In this document: piece after piece, positions 36,437-45,292 of the stretch
How the letters are laid out: the number at the start of each line of letters is the position of its first letter
How positions within the stretch are numbered: position 1 is the first letter of the stretch
From: Deltaproteobacteria bacterium
GTDB taxonomy: Bacteria; Bdellovibrionota_B; Oligoflexia; Oligoflexales; Bog-1112
Reading direction: 5' to 3'
NCBI GenBank assembly: GCA_016186945.1
Contig: JACPKR010000004.1
Span: 5,055 to 69,054, forward strand
Length of the DNA stretch: 64,000 nucleotides
Program-made: the position numbers and the translations under genes
The notes under the pieces: model-generated
What the model was told of the DNA's origin: nothing
What the model saw: the letters and a program-made list of their open reading frames with translations, nothing else
The model's database searches: none

Positions 36437-37510
36437 ATGAACAGTTTTCACCATGTTCTATCGATCGCGATATTTCTGGCATCGTTCCTAACGGTGTCGA
36501 GTCAGGCTCAGGCAAACAAGTCACCAGCCTACAAAGTCTATGGCGAAACAGTGACTCTTGGTGATGCGAAAAAGAAGGATATTTCCACCTTCTATGAACT
36601 TGACAAGAAAGCTTATGACCGCGTTCAGGAAATGGCTCACCAGGACTATTTAGACAGATTCTGGACGAAAATCGCAACGGACCAAAAAACCTCGGTGGAA
36701 AAAGCCAAGGAAAAGTATTTGGCGGATAAGATCAAAGTCAGCGACAAGGAAATCGCAGAAATCCTGATAAAATTCAAAGATCATCCCCAGCTCAGTAAGC
36801 TTTCTGCCGATGAACAGCGAAGTCAGGTTGTCAGTTATCTGGGTGAAAGAGAGAAGCAAAGAATTTACGAGGGAATCATCTCAAACGCGATTCAGTCGGG
36901 TGATCTGGTCGTTCTGCTTCCTCAGCCTGAGGAACCTGTCTATCAGCTGACATACTGGGACAACGACCATGTGCGCTACGGGCCGGAGGTGTCGGACACA
37001 AAACCCGTTAACTGCAAGGGCAACGACTGCCCCGTAACTGTCGTTGAATATTCTGAGTTCCAGTGTCCCTTCTGCGGCAAAGTGGTTCCGGATACAAAAA
37101 GAGTTATGAGCGAATACAAAGGGAAGATCCGATGGATCGTGAGGGATTTTCCTCTCGACAGCATCCATGCACGCGCCAGACCCGCTGCCATAGCTGCTAA
37201 GTGTTCGCAAAAGCAGGGGAAATATTGGGAATACTACAATAAACTGTTCGACAATCAACGCGCTCTTTCCGACCAGGACCTTGAAAAATACGCAAAGGAA
37301 ATCAGTCTCGATCTTGGCAAATTCAAAAAATGTCTCAGCAGTGATCAGGCGGAAGTGACGGCCTTGATCGATCGAAATTTCAACTCTGGGCGGGATTTTG
37401 GGGTAACGGGAACTCCAACGTTCTTCATAAATGGTCGAAAAGTCTCGGGAGCCCTTGGGTTTGGCGAATTTAAGCGGATGATCGACGAAGAGTTGGCGAA
37501 GAAAAAGTAA
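36437..37510 (+). CDS. DsbA-family thioredoxin-fold protein with helical N-domain
   Basis: Periplasmic protein of 357 residues. Signal peptide about 1-26 (cleavage near AQA-N). Residues about 27-165 are helical and charged, without a clear family match. Residues about 190-355 are a DsbA/BdbD-like thioredoxin domain with CPFC at 210-213 and the cis-Pro loop GVTGTPTFF. Extra cysteines flank the active site (NCKGNDC at 192-198). Expected role: disulfide formation or isomerisation. ATG 36437 is taken behind GGAG. Confidence 0.86.
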   Translation: MNSFHHVLSIAIFLASFLTVSSQAQANKSPAYKVYGETVTLGDAKKKDISTFYELDKKAYDRVQEMAHQDYLDRFWTKIATDQKTSVEKAKEKYLADKIKVSDKEIAEILIKFKDHPQLSKLSADEQRSQVVSYLGEREKQRIYEGIISNAIQSGDLVVLLPQPEEPVYQLTYWDNDHVRYGPEVSDTKPVNCKGNDCPVTVVEYSEFQCPFCGKVVPDTKRVMSEYKGKIRWIVRDFPLDSIHARARPAAIAAKCSQKQGKYWEYYNKLFDNQRALSDQDLEKYAKEISLDLGKFKKCLSSDQAEVTALIDRNFNSGRDFGVTGTPTFFINGRKVSGALGFGEFKRMIDEELAKKK

Positions 37511-37564
37511 AGATTTTCATGGCCTTGACGATACGAAGGAAAGAACCCTCGTGGAGTGAAGGTC

Positions 37565-38011
37565 ATGGGCGGAAGAGAACATCGTCGAACCCTTCGTATT
37601 AGTCTCCAGAAACCTCTACAGGTGATCATTGGATCCATTGGGTCTGATGTCCGTTACGATTTGGAGACACGAGATATTTCTACCCGGGGGTTCTTTCTGG
37701 AATTCGAGAAGCCGGGGCGTTTCCCCTTCACAAGTTCCAGTATCATGGAAATATGGCTGGAGCTATCCCCGGGGGATTCGATTTTTTTCAACGGAAAGAT
37801 GGCCAGAGTTGTCTTGCCCGCAGAAGCAGAAAGTCAAGGGACTAACCCCGGAATAGCCGTGCGTATCGTCCAAATCGAGCCTGAGGAAGAAAAGAGATTG
37901 GCGGATTTCGTGCAGGCTCAAGAAGACGAAGCGATTAAGGCAGAGGAAGAAGAAGAGAAAAAAGGTAAGAAAACCCCACCAGCTCCCCCAAAATCCAACG
38001 CTGTGGCATAA
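37565..38011 (+). CDS. PilZ-domain protein (putative c-di-GMP receptor)
   Basis: Cytoplasmic protein of 148 residues. The PilZ domain (about 4-115) carries the c-di-GMP-binding RxxxR (GGREHRRTLR) and D/NxSxxG (RDISTRGFF) motifs. The C-terminus (about 115-148) is Glu/Lys-rich then Pro-rich. GGAG lies 8 bp before ATG 37565. It follows the DsbA-like gene by 54 bp and precedes the NamZ-like gene by 32 bp. Confidence 0.85.
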   Translation: MGGREHRRTLRISLQKPLQVIIGSIGSDVRYDLETRDISTRGFFLEFEKPGRFPFTSSSIMEIWLELSPGDSIFFNGKMARVVLPAEAESQGTNPGIAVRIVQIEPEEEKRLADFVQAQEDEAIKAEEEEEKKGKKTPPAPPKSNAVA

Positions 38012-38043
38012 TGAGAAGCAGGTACTAGATAAGGAGTTAGAGA

Positions 38044-39264
38044 ATGCAAATCGGGCTGGAATGCCTGCTAGGCTCACCGGAAAAAATAAAAAATTGGGGA
38101 AAATGTGCGATCCTCTGCAATCAAGCCTCAGTAAGCAAAGACCTGCGTCATATTCTCCCCTTATTACAGGAAACGATGGGAAGCAAACTCGTCAAAATTT
38201 TCAGCCCTCAACACGGTCTTAGCTCTACAGTCCAGGACAATATGATCGAATCCGAGCATGGCAGAGATCCTCTTAGCGGCCTTCCCGTCTGGTCTTTATA
38301 CTCCGAAAGTAGGCAACCCACCGAGGCAATGCTTGAAAACGTGGACACGATCATCATTGATTTGCAAATCGTGGGCTGCCGAGTCTATACCTTCAAGGCG
38401 ACCATACGGGCCTGCCTAGAAGCTGCTAAACAGTGGGACAAGAAGGTCGTCGTCTTGGATCGCCCCAACCCCATCGGAGGGACCGTTTTAGAAGGTCGTT
38501 GCGTCGATAACAGTTATCGTTCCTTCGTTGCCCCTGATTTCATTCCCATGCGACATGGTTTGACGGCTGCGGAAGTTGCACGTTTTCTTAATCAGGAAAT
38601 CGGATGTGAACTCGACTGGGTTGGATTGAGAGACTGGGAACCTGAGATGGGATGGCCTTCCGATCGACCTTGGGTTCTGACCTCGCCCAATCTGCCTACA
38701 CTCGATGCAGTGACTGTTTACCCAGGAATGGTGCTGCTCGAAGGGACGAATCTGTCTGAGGGGAGAGGGACAGGTCTTCCCTTCCAACTCATCGGATCTC
38801 CGTTCGTGGAAGATCCACATACCTTGGTCGGAGATATCTATAAATACTTCCCCATGACTCTCGCGGGTCTTCATCTGCGTCCAACCTGTTTCATGCCTAC
38901 TTCTGGCAAATGGGCAAACGAAGTCTGCTACGGTCTCCAGATTCATGTTTTGAACCCCAGAGCCGTCAACAGCTTCTCCTTAGGTCTTGCGATTATCCAT
39001 TCCTGCATGTCCTTCACAGGATTCGCCTGGCGTCAGCCTCCCTACGAATATGAATACGAAAAACTGCCGATGTCTGTCATTCTTGGTTCTCCTGGCGTTG
39101 AGAAACATGTCAGAGACCTTAAGACCGACGATCCTTTCTGGGAAGAAGGGATAAAGCGGTTTATTGAAAGGTCATCCTCTTGTCTTCTTTATGAACGGGT
39201 GAGGGTGCATGATCGACAGGCAAATTTTCAAGCAAACCCGCATTTTGAGTCGTTAGCTTTTTGA
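38044..39264 (+). CDS. NamZ-type exo-beta-N-acetylmuramidase (DUF1343)
   Basis: 406-residue DUF1343 protein. Family blocks visible: FSPQHGL (about 57), 'IDLQIVGCRVYTF', 'VLDRPNPIGG', 'EGTNLSEGRGTGLPFQ'. DUF1343 includes NamZ, which removes terminal MurNAc from peptidoglycan fragments. No signal peptide is seen, unlike many homologues, so a cytoplasmic recycling role is likely. Its last 104 bp overlap the convergent TPR gene. Confidence 0.83.
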   Translation: MQIGLECLLGSPEKIKNWGKCAILCNQASVSKDLRHILPLLQETMGSKLVKIFSPQHGLSSTVQDNMIESEHGRDPLSGLPVWSLYSESRQPTEAMLENVDTIIIDLQIVGCRVYTFKATIRACLEAAKQWDKKVVVLDRPNPIGGTVLEGRCVDNSYRSFVAPDFIPMRHGLTAAEVARFLNQEIGCELDWVGLRDWEPEMGWPSDRPWVLTSPNLPTLDAVTVYPGMVLLEGTNLSEGRGTGLPFQLIGSPFVEDPHTLVGDIYKYFPMTLAGLHLRPTCFMPTSGKWANEVCYGLQIHVLNPRAVNSFSLGLAIIHSCMSFTGFAWRQPPYEYEYEKLPMSVILGSPGVEKHVRDLKTDDPFWEEGIKRFIERSSSCLLYERVRVHDRQANFQANPHFESLAF

Positions 39265-40678
39265 AGAGGGGAAGATCGGCAATTTTTTCAAAGTCCCTGT
39301 CGTGACGCGCAACGTCTTGTAAGGACGGATCAATCAGAATCGCTTTCTTTAAATGACTGAGGGCCAATTGTTGGAAGCCGCTCAATGAATAAATACACGC
39401 TTTGTTATAGAGCGCCACGGCATCCGTAGGGTCCAGCTGAATCGCTTGGTCGAAGAAATCCAGTGCATTGAGAAAATCTTCAAGATGGTAGAAAGATAAT
39501 CCAACGGCGTTGTAATAAGCTGAGTTCCGAGGTTCAAGGACGATGGCTTTCTTATAGGAGTCAATCGCCCGGGTATGAAGTTTCAGCTCCTCCGAATAGA
39601 CTTGGCCAAGGATAGCGTAAAACGCAGCGTTGCCTGGGAACTCACTGTTCACCACATCGCAAAATTCTTGGAGTCGGTCTATCTTTTTCAAGCTAACGAA
39701 GGCATTGACGGCGACTTTCAGAGTGTTGGTTTTGTCGGAACTTAGGTGAAGCGCCTGTATGAACTCCCGTGATGCGAGGTCAACTTGATTTCTCTTCACC
39801 GCTATCACACCTAGTTGACTATGAATGATGGATTTCACGACATCGGGAACACGATCTTGTAACGCCTGACGGAGTAGCGTTTCTGCCTTTTCATCTTGCT
39901 CTTTGAAGCGAGACAGGAAGATTCCGTAGTTGATCCTAAGTTCTGGTTCAGGGTTGTTAGGTGCCGTCAGAAGCTTCACATAGATAGCTTCTGTCTTGTC
40001 ATACTCTTGCGTCTCGATAAAGCGGAGGGCTAGTGCCTGACTTGCGAGTGAGCTGTGAGTTGTCTCCTCAATTCTAATGAGAGCATCCTGAAGAGAGACT
40101 CCCTCAAGAGAATCAGCCATTAGACCAAGGAGGAATGGTAAGATCAGCCCTCGACTTTCGGGATAGACATTCGCAAGCGTTTCCAACTCGGACAACGTGT
40201 TGCTCTCCTTCCCCATGCTTAACGCAAGGCTTATTTTGCTGAATTTCAGACGCCATGATTCCGTTGGCGCACTGTTAAGGATTTCTTTCGCGTTGTCACG
40301 TAGCCCCAGGGCTTCAAAAACATGCGAAAGCGCGACATACCCAAACTCAGTCTGAGGGTCAAGTTCTAACGCTTGCTGCGCAAGTTCCAGCGCTTTTTTC
40401 GCAAATTCCTCTTGCAAAGGCTGTAAGGAGAATTTGCGAATGAAAATGTGGGAGAGGATATAGTGAGCATAAGCTGAAGAAGGCTGCAGCTGAATCACCC
40501 GCACGACCTCATTTTCAAGTTCGGAAAGAAACTCGTCATGCTCTGTCCACGCTTTGATTTCAAGCTCGCTTAGTTTATCGGGCAACGAAAAAGCAACGGC
40601 AGAATAGAAGGCCGGGAAAAGCAGGAGAGATAAGCTAAGGAAGAATCTGCATAATTTCTTCGGTAATTTTGCAACCAT
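39161..40678 (-). CDS. Tetratricopeptide-repeat protein, secreted
   Basis: 505 residues. Signal peptide about 1-30 (core FFLSLSLLLFPAFYSAVA). At least eight TPR-like helical pairs follow, with consensus-like units such as 'AIDSYKKAIVLEPRNSAYYN' and 'ALDFFDQAIQLDPTDAVALY' near the C-terminus. Likely a periplasmic scaffold; partner unknown. The 3' end is antisense to the end of the NamZ-like gene. Confidence 0.82.
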   Translation of the reverse strand: MVAKLPKKLCRFFLSLSLLLFPAFYSAVAFSLPDKLSELEIKAWTEHDEFLSELENEVVRVIQLQPSSAYAHYILSHIFIRKFSLQPLQEEFAKKALELAQQALELDPQTEFGYVALSHVFEALGLRDNAKEILNSAPTESWRLKFSKISLALSMGKESNTLSELETLANVYPESRGLILPFLLGLMADSLEGVSLQDALIRIEETTHSSLASQALALRFIETQEYDKTEAIYVKLLTAPNNPEPELRINYGIFLSRFKEQDEKAETLLRQALQDRVPDVVKSIIHSQLGVIAVKRNQVDLASREFIQALHLSSDKTNTLKVAVNAFVSLKKIDRLQEFCDVVNSEFPGNAAFYAILGQVYSEELKLHTRAIDSYKKAIVLEPRNSAYYNAVGLSFYHLEDFLNALDFFDQAIQLDPTDAVALYNKACIYSLSGFQQLALSHLKKAILIDPSLQDVARHDRDFEKIADLPLFKKLTTQNAGLLENLPVDHAPSPVHKEDKRMTFQ

Positions 40679-40783
40679 AAAATCTCCATTGTTATAATCG
40701 GCAAAAATTGTTTGATTTTCATAAAAAACATTTAAGATGCGGATTGTATTGATTAATTTCGGCTATTGCGTCTAAAGATACGG

Positions 40784-40866
40784 AAGGATTTCTTGGAGGA
40801 ACCAGCTGCGCAGTTTCCTCCAAACCACCTCCTTGCAACAAGCGGGACCACCTCCTTGCCACAAGG
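40784..40866 (+). repeat. Family A repeat, right half with partial duplication (A4)
   Basis: Contains the GGAGGAA-CCAGCTGCGCAG-TTTCCTCC hairpin core and right end, with the ACCACCTCCTTG block twice. It lies between the TPR gene and the protease, directly upstream of the protease start. Confidence 0.8.
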
Positions 40867-40912
40867 CTTGGGTAAACGTTTTAACTTCCGATACGAAGTC
40901 GGGAGCATACCC

Positions 40913-43324
40913 TTGTTGAAGAGAATTCCCCAAATCATTCCCCTCGCTATCCTGTTTATGGGCTTTCTGTATGGACTCGTGCCATTATTCGAAATTCTGT
41001 TTGGGAAAAAAATCGAACAGCCAAACTCTGGCTATAGGGAACAGGACAGAAGTCGGGATGACTCTCTATTTGGGGAGCTTCTTCTGTCTATTTTGAAAAC
41101 GTACTACGTAGATGCTGCGAACATTCACTACGCAAGCTTACTGGTGCAGACTCTTATGAACCTTAATCAGAGTGGTGCTTACGGCTTTTCGGTTAGGGAG
41201 ACGGGCAACTCTTTGATGATCGAGTGGGGAGAACGTGCGTTAGCAATGCCCAAGCCATCGGACGATGACGATTTGGAATTTACGCAACAGATAGTGAAAT
41301 TGATTGAGTTTCTAGAAAGCGAGAAGGAGGCGGAAGGAAAGAGCGGAAGCAATGTCATGTTTGATGTGTTCAGTGCGCTTACAGATTCATTTGACCCGCA
41401 TACTAAGTTGATGTCGAAGGAGGAGTATAGGGAACTGAAGGAAGGGACAGAGGGGAGTTTCGGTGGCTTAGGGATTCTTGTCGGCATACGGGACAAAATG
41501 CTAACCGTGATGGAATCTCTTCCCCAGAGTCCTGCTGAGCGTGCAGGGATTAGGGAGCATGACAGAATATTGTCTATTGATGGAATGCCGACGTTTGGAT
41601 TGGGGTTACGCGATCTCATCAAGGTTATCAGGGGTGACCCTGGGTCGGAGATGGCCTTGCTTCTTCTCCGAGATAACTCCCTTGCTCCTCAGCGGGTCTT
41701 TGTTAAAAGGGAGCTTGTGGAGATGGATCCTGTCTCATCTCTAAGCCTTGAGTCGCCTGAAAAACAAAATGTCATCATGATGAAGATCGAATCGTTCTCA
41801 GCGAAGACCTACTTAGAATTTCTCAATGAACTGAATTTAGCGATGATGAAAACAGAGGAAGTGGACGGACTGATCATCGACTTACGCTCCAATCCTGGAG
41901 GCTTACTAGACCAAGCCGTGCGTATCGCTGACCTGTTCATCAGCAAGGGAACGATCGTGATGACCGAGGGGCAGACCGTTGAATCAGAGGTGGCGACGAA
42001 AGATGTCGTGCCTCTCTCGGTACCCATCGTTTTACTTGTCGACGAAAACACAGCCTCTGCAAGTGAAATACTGGCAGGAGCATTGCAGGATCATGGAAAA
42101 GCGCTGGTCATAGGTCAGCCAAGTTTTGGAAAAGGGACAGTACAGACGGTGTTTGAACTTCCCAACGACCTTGCATTGAAACTTACCGTCGCTCGTTATT
42201 TCACGCCTAAGGCGCGCAAGATTCAGGATGTAGGCATCGTTCCTGACATATGGCTGCAGCCTGTCAGAAAAAATAGTGTCAACCTCAACCTCTTCGGAGA
42301 TTTGCGCTATCGGAGAGAGAAGTTCCTCAGCCATCTTCGATACAAGAGCGGCGCCAATCCCTCCGACTTTGACCAGGGTGATGCCACCGAAACGCCCTCG
42401 ATTGCAAAAAGCTACTATTTAGACGATGGAGAAAGCCCACAGACTAGAGAACATGAAGTCGAACTCGCCCTTCATGTTATTGACAGCCTTAACACCAGAG
42501 CGCCCTCGAGTCCAAGGCGCTCCTTGCTTTCAGGGATACGGAAAGTTCTAAGCAAATGGAACACAGAAGCGGATTCCTTTCTAAAGGAACATTTTGCCAT
42601 TCATTGGTTGAAGGAACCTCGCAGCCCGAGCATTAAACTTCGCATCGCGAATCTTTCGCTCGATCGAGCTAGCGTCTTCCCAGGAGAAGATGTCCAATTG
42701 TACTACGAAGTGGTCAACGAGGGATCGCGCGATGCTGAACAAACGTCTCTATTTGTGCGCTCTTTCGACGAAGATACCGTCGAGGTACTCCTTGGAACGA
42801 TTAGGAAAGGCGAGACGAATCGAGGCGTAGTGAAGGTTTCCATACCCTCGACTTGGGAAAAGCCTCTTGTGGATTATGAGACAGGTTTGGCTGTGGGAGC
42901 AGCGTACCTGCAAGGGTCGCTGAGGCCTATTCAAGTGGGGGTAAAGCACAAGGACCCTGCGATCCTCCTGGCCCAGAGCCAATTGATTGAGGAGAAGGGG
43001 GGAAGTCTCTCTGGTGTTCTGGAAGTTGCTGAGGCAGCAAAGCTCTTGATCACGGTCAGCAACTCAAGCGGGTTCCCGGTTGAGATCGAAGCTGTGGATC
43101 TGGTTAATCTGTCAGGGCGACAGATCATTGTAGGAGCAATCGATCAGCTTCGTCTGGGGCGTATTCCTCCTCACAGTAACAAGTTAGTGACAGTGGAAAT
43201 AGCTGCCTCCGCTCAACTTGAATCCGACGAGTTAAACCTCGGACTGTCCATAGAGAGCAGGGACTTGAAAGTGCCCTTTTTCAGAACCTTCGACATAAAG
43301 GCAGTCCCCGGTCGAAAAAGGTAA
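40913..43324 (+). CDS. C-terminal processing peptidase (S41, PDZ) with added C-terminal domains
   Basis: Secreted S41 protease, 803 residues. From TTG 40913 (GGGAG 7 bp upstream) it starts with a signal/anchor segment (KRIPQIIPLAILFMGFLYGL); reading back to a TTG at 40766 would translate a family A repeat and is rejected. A PDZ domain (about 170-260, GGLGILVG) is followed by the S41 core with Ser-Lys dyad residues in 'DENTASASEILAGALQ' and 'SFGKGTVQTV'. The C-terminal ~270 residues contain CARDB-like beta domains. The TAA stop is the left end of a family A element. Confidence 0.88.
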   Translation: MLKRIPQIIPLAILFMGFLYGLVPLFEILFGKKIEQPNSGYREQDRSRDDSLFGELLLSILKTYYVDAANIHYASLLVQTLMNLNQSGAYGFSVRETGNSLMIEWGERALAMPKPSDDDDLEFTQQIVKLIEFLESEKEAEGKSGSNVMFDVFSALTDSFDPHTKLMSKEEYRELKEGTEGSFGGLGILVGIRDKMLTVMESLPQSPAERAGIREHDRILSIDGMPTFGLGLRDLIKVIRGDPGSEMALLLLRDNSLAPQRVFVKRELVEMDPVSSLSLESPEKQNVIMMKIESFSAKTYLEFLNELNLAMMKTEEVDGLIIDLRSNPGGLLDQAVRIADLFISKGTIVMTEGQTVESEVATKDVVPLSVPIVLLVDENTASASEILAGALQDHGKALVIGQPSFGKGTVQTVFELPNDLALKLTVARYFTPKARKIQDVGIVPDIWLQPVRKNSVNLNLFGDLRYRREKFLSHLRYKSGANPSDFDQGDATETPSIAKSYYLDDGESPQTREHEVELALHVIDSLNTRAPSSPRRSLLSGIRKVLSKWNTEADSFLKEHFAIHWLKEPRSPSIKLRIANLSLDRASVFPGEDVQLYYEVVNEGSRDAEQTSLFVRSFDEDTVEVLLGTIRKGETNRGVVKVSIPSTWEKPLVDYETGLAVGAAYLQGSLRPIQVGVKHKDPAILLAQSQLIEEKGGSLSGVLEVAEAAKLLITVSNSSGFPVEIEAVDLVNLSGRQIIVGAIDQLRLGRIPPHSNKLVTVEIAASAQLESDELNLGLSIESRDLKVPFFRTFDIKAVPGRKR

Positions 43325-43538
43325 TGCGTAAGCCACTTGGGGCAAGGAGGAGGGTTGGGGGGCGAGTGAAGCGTCGCCTCACCCAAGGAATTCAGGGAGG
43401 AGCCTCCACTGTCATCCCGCGGCTTGACTGCGGGACCCAAACGGCCGCCTCCCCCGAAAAAGTTGGATCCCGCGGTCAAGCCGCGGGATGACAGTAGTTT
43501 CCTCCCAACCACCTCCTTGCCCCAGTGGCTGACGCATT
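43323..43538 (+). repeat. Family A element with nested C palindrome (A5), with terminal inverted repeats
   Basis: 216 bp. The left end (43323-43350) and right end (43512-43538) are near-perfect inverted repeats of about 27 bp (AATGCGTxAGCCAC(T)TGGGGCAAGGAGG; one mismatch, one indel). Element C lies inside at 43408-43495. It supplies the protease stop codon on the left and ends 48 bp before the glycosyltransferase start. Confidence 0.85.
43408..43495 (+). repeat. Family C palindrome (C1)
   Basis: 88 bp: two 33-bp arms starting ACTGTCATCCCGCGG and ending CCGCGGGATGACAGT, inverted with 2 mismatches around a ~22-bp core. Each arm holds its own CCGCGG hairpin with loop CTTGA. Confidence 0.9.
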
Positions 43539-43585
43539 GCGTCAAGTTGATTTTCTTCTGTCCGATGACAGGAGAGGAGGAGACG

Positions 43586-45292
43586 ATGCCCAAGGATGGG
43601 AAAATTGCCGTTATTGTTGGAACCCTTGATATTCCCAGAATCTTGCTTACCCTTCAGCCACTTGCGAGCCGTTTTTCCCTGACTCTCTTTGTTTTGGAAG
43701 GTGCAAAAATACCCGACAGTATCAGCAAGTTTTGCGAGGTTAGGATTTACCAGCATGTGGAAGACATGCCAGGTTTTATGCGAGGCTTGGAGAAAGAGGC
43801 TGCCCATTATGACTTATTGCTGGGCTTGGAAGGAGCGCGTTTAAGCACTTATCAGGCTTTGCAACTCAGCAAGCGGTTTGCTAAGCCACTGGTCATATTT
43901 TCGAGTGAGACTAAACCTCTGAAGGACGAACAGTTTAAGAATGTCCAATCTTTGCAGAAAGACCTCTTCAAAAACACAGATCTTTTTCTCGTTCCTTGTC
44001 AAAAATCTAAGAACCACCTTCTCTTTCAAGGCGTTTCAGCGGATAGAATCGCCAATGTTCCCCTCCTGGTCGATAGGGAAAGGTTTAGTCCCCAGTCAGG
44101 TTCCAAGGGGAAGTTTCGACGCTATATCGGTGTGGGGGAAGATGATTTTGTGGTTCTCTTTTACGACGACCTAGAAGCTAACCCGGCACCTGAGGCTTTG
44201 CTCAGAAGCCTGGTTCTGATGCGACAAAAGAACGCAGACCTTGCTGCCCGTATCAAAGTGATTTTTGCAGGTTGTGGGGCGGACGAAAAAACCCTCAAGT
44301 ATATGGCTTACGACTGGGGGGTGGGCGATGCAGTGTATTTCATTCATCAGGAGATTGATGGGTTTTGCGAGGATGTCTTTCTGGCGAGTGACGCGCTGCT
44401 GTGTGCCCCAGGCCATGATAAAGATCGACTACCTCGGCTTCCTTTTGAAGTTTTGGAAGCTATGGCATGTGGGGTTATTCCTGTCGTCGTCCCTTCATCT
44501 TCAGTCAAGGACTTGGTGGGCGACTACGGAATGCTTGCCGATGATTTGTCCCCGACTTCTCTTGCTTTTGTATTATTTCAACTTGCTGGCGATCGCTCCT
44601 TTCTCCTGGAGAAACGCGAGGTCTTGAGACGAGCGAGCTTCCTGGGTGAAGGAGGTGAATGGGTTGATCGCATCGGCAAACTTCTGTCTGTACTAAAAAG
44701 AAGGGCGGGTGAGAATGACGAGAATGTTCGCAACTTCGTGGTGCAGATCCAAGGAGACCAGGTCAGTTCAATTCTCAAGCAGGCAGGCGTGGATGAGTTC
44801 ATGAAGGCCCATGAGCTGACAGATAAGCAGAGAGGTCTTCTCCTGAGAACGAAAGCAGACATCTTGCACCAGAACGGTGAGCTGGAAGAAGCTATAGGTG
44901 CCTTTGAGTCAGCCATAATATGTGATGAAAAAAATGTAGATGCCTATGTCGGGCTAGGAACAATTGCATTGAGCAGTTTTGCCCAGGAGGAAGCTGTCAC
45001 CTTCTTCCGTAAGGCTATCTCTTTTGACCCCGGAAATGCGAAGGCCGCTCTTGGTCTTGGATTGGTGTTCTTTCGTGCTGGCCTCGCCTCTGACTCGCTC
45101 TATTGGCTTGAACGTAGCCTGCTGAGTGGAGTGGCCAACTCCACGCTTCCTCTCAACACGATTTCACGAATATGCCGGGAGGCGAAAGATATCGAGTGGG
45201 CCTTAGGAGCACTGGAGAAGATTATCGAGAATGTTGGGGAACAGGACTTGCTGATGCATAGCCTTCGAGATCTTCGTTTACGAAACGGTTGA
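43586..45292 (+). CDS. GT-B glycosyltransferase (group 1) with C-terminal TPR
   Basis: 568 residues. ATG 43586 follows GGAGAGGAGG; a longer frame to 43424 would translate repeat sequence. A GT4-like two-Rossmann domain (about 5-380) contains 'EVLEAMACGVIPVVVPSSS', the nucleotide-sugar-binding region. A C-terminal TPR part (about 430-560) has 'AIGAFESAIICDEKNVDAYV' units. Sugar and acceptor unknown. The gene is flanked by inverted A+C repeats and overlaps the end of dut by 71 bp. Confidence 0.8.
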   Translation: MPKDGKIAVIVGTLDIPRILLTLQPLASRFSLTLFVLEGAKIPDSISKFCEVRIYQHVEDMPGFMRGLEKEAAHYDLLLGLEGARLSTYQALQLSKRFAKPLVIFSSETKPLKDEQFKNVQSLQKDLFKNTDLFLVPCQKSKNHLLFQGVSADRIANVPLLVDRERFSPQSGSKGKFRRYIGVGEDDFVVLFYDDLEANPAPEALLRSLVLMRQKNADLAARIKVIFAGCGADEKTLKYMAYDWGVGDAVYFIHQEIDGFCEDVFLASDALLCAPGHDKDRLPRLPFEVLEAMACGVIPVVVPSSSVKDLVGDYGMLADDLSPTSLAFVLFQLAGDRSFLLEKREVLRRASFLGEGGEWVDRIGKLLSVLKRRAGENDENVRNFVVQIQGDQVSSILKQAGVDEFMKAHELTDKQRGLLLRTKADILHQNGELEEAIGAFESAIICDEKNVDAYVGLGTIALSSFAQEEAVTFFRKAISFDPGNAKAALGLGLVFFRAGLASDSLYWLERSLLSGVANSTLPLNTISRICREAKDIEWALGALEKIIENVGEQDLLMHSLRDLRLRNG

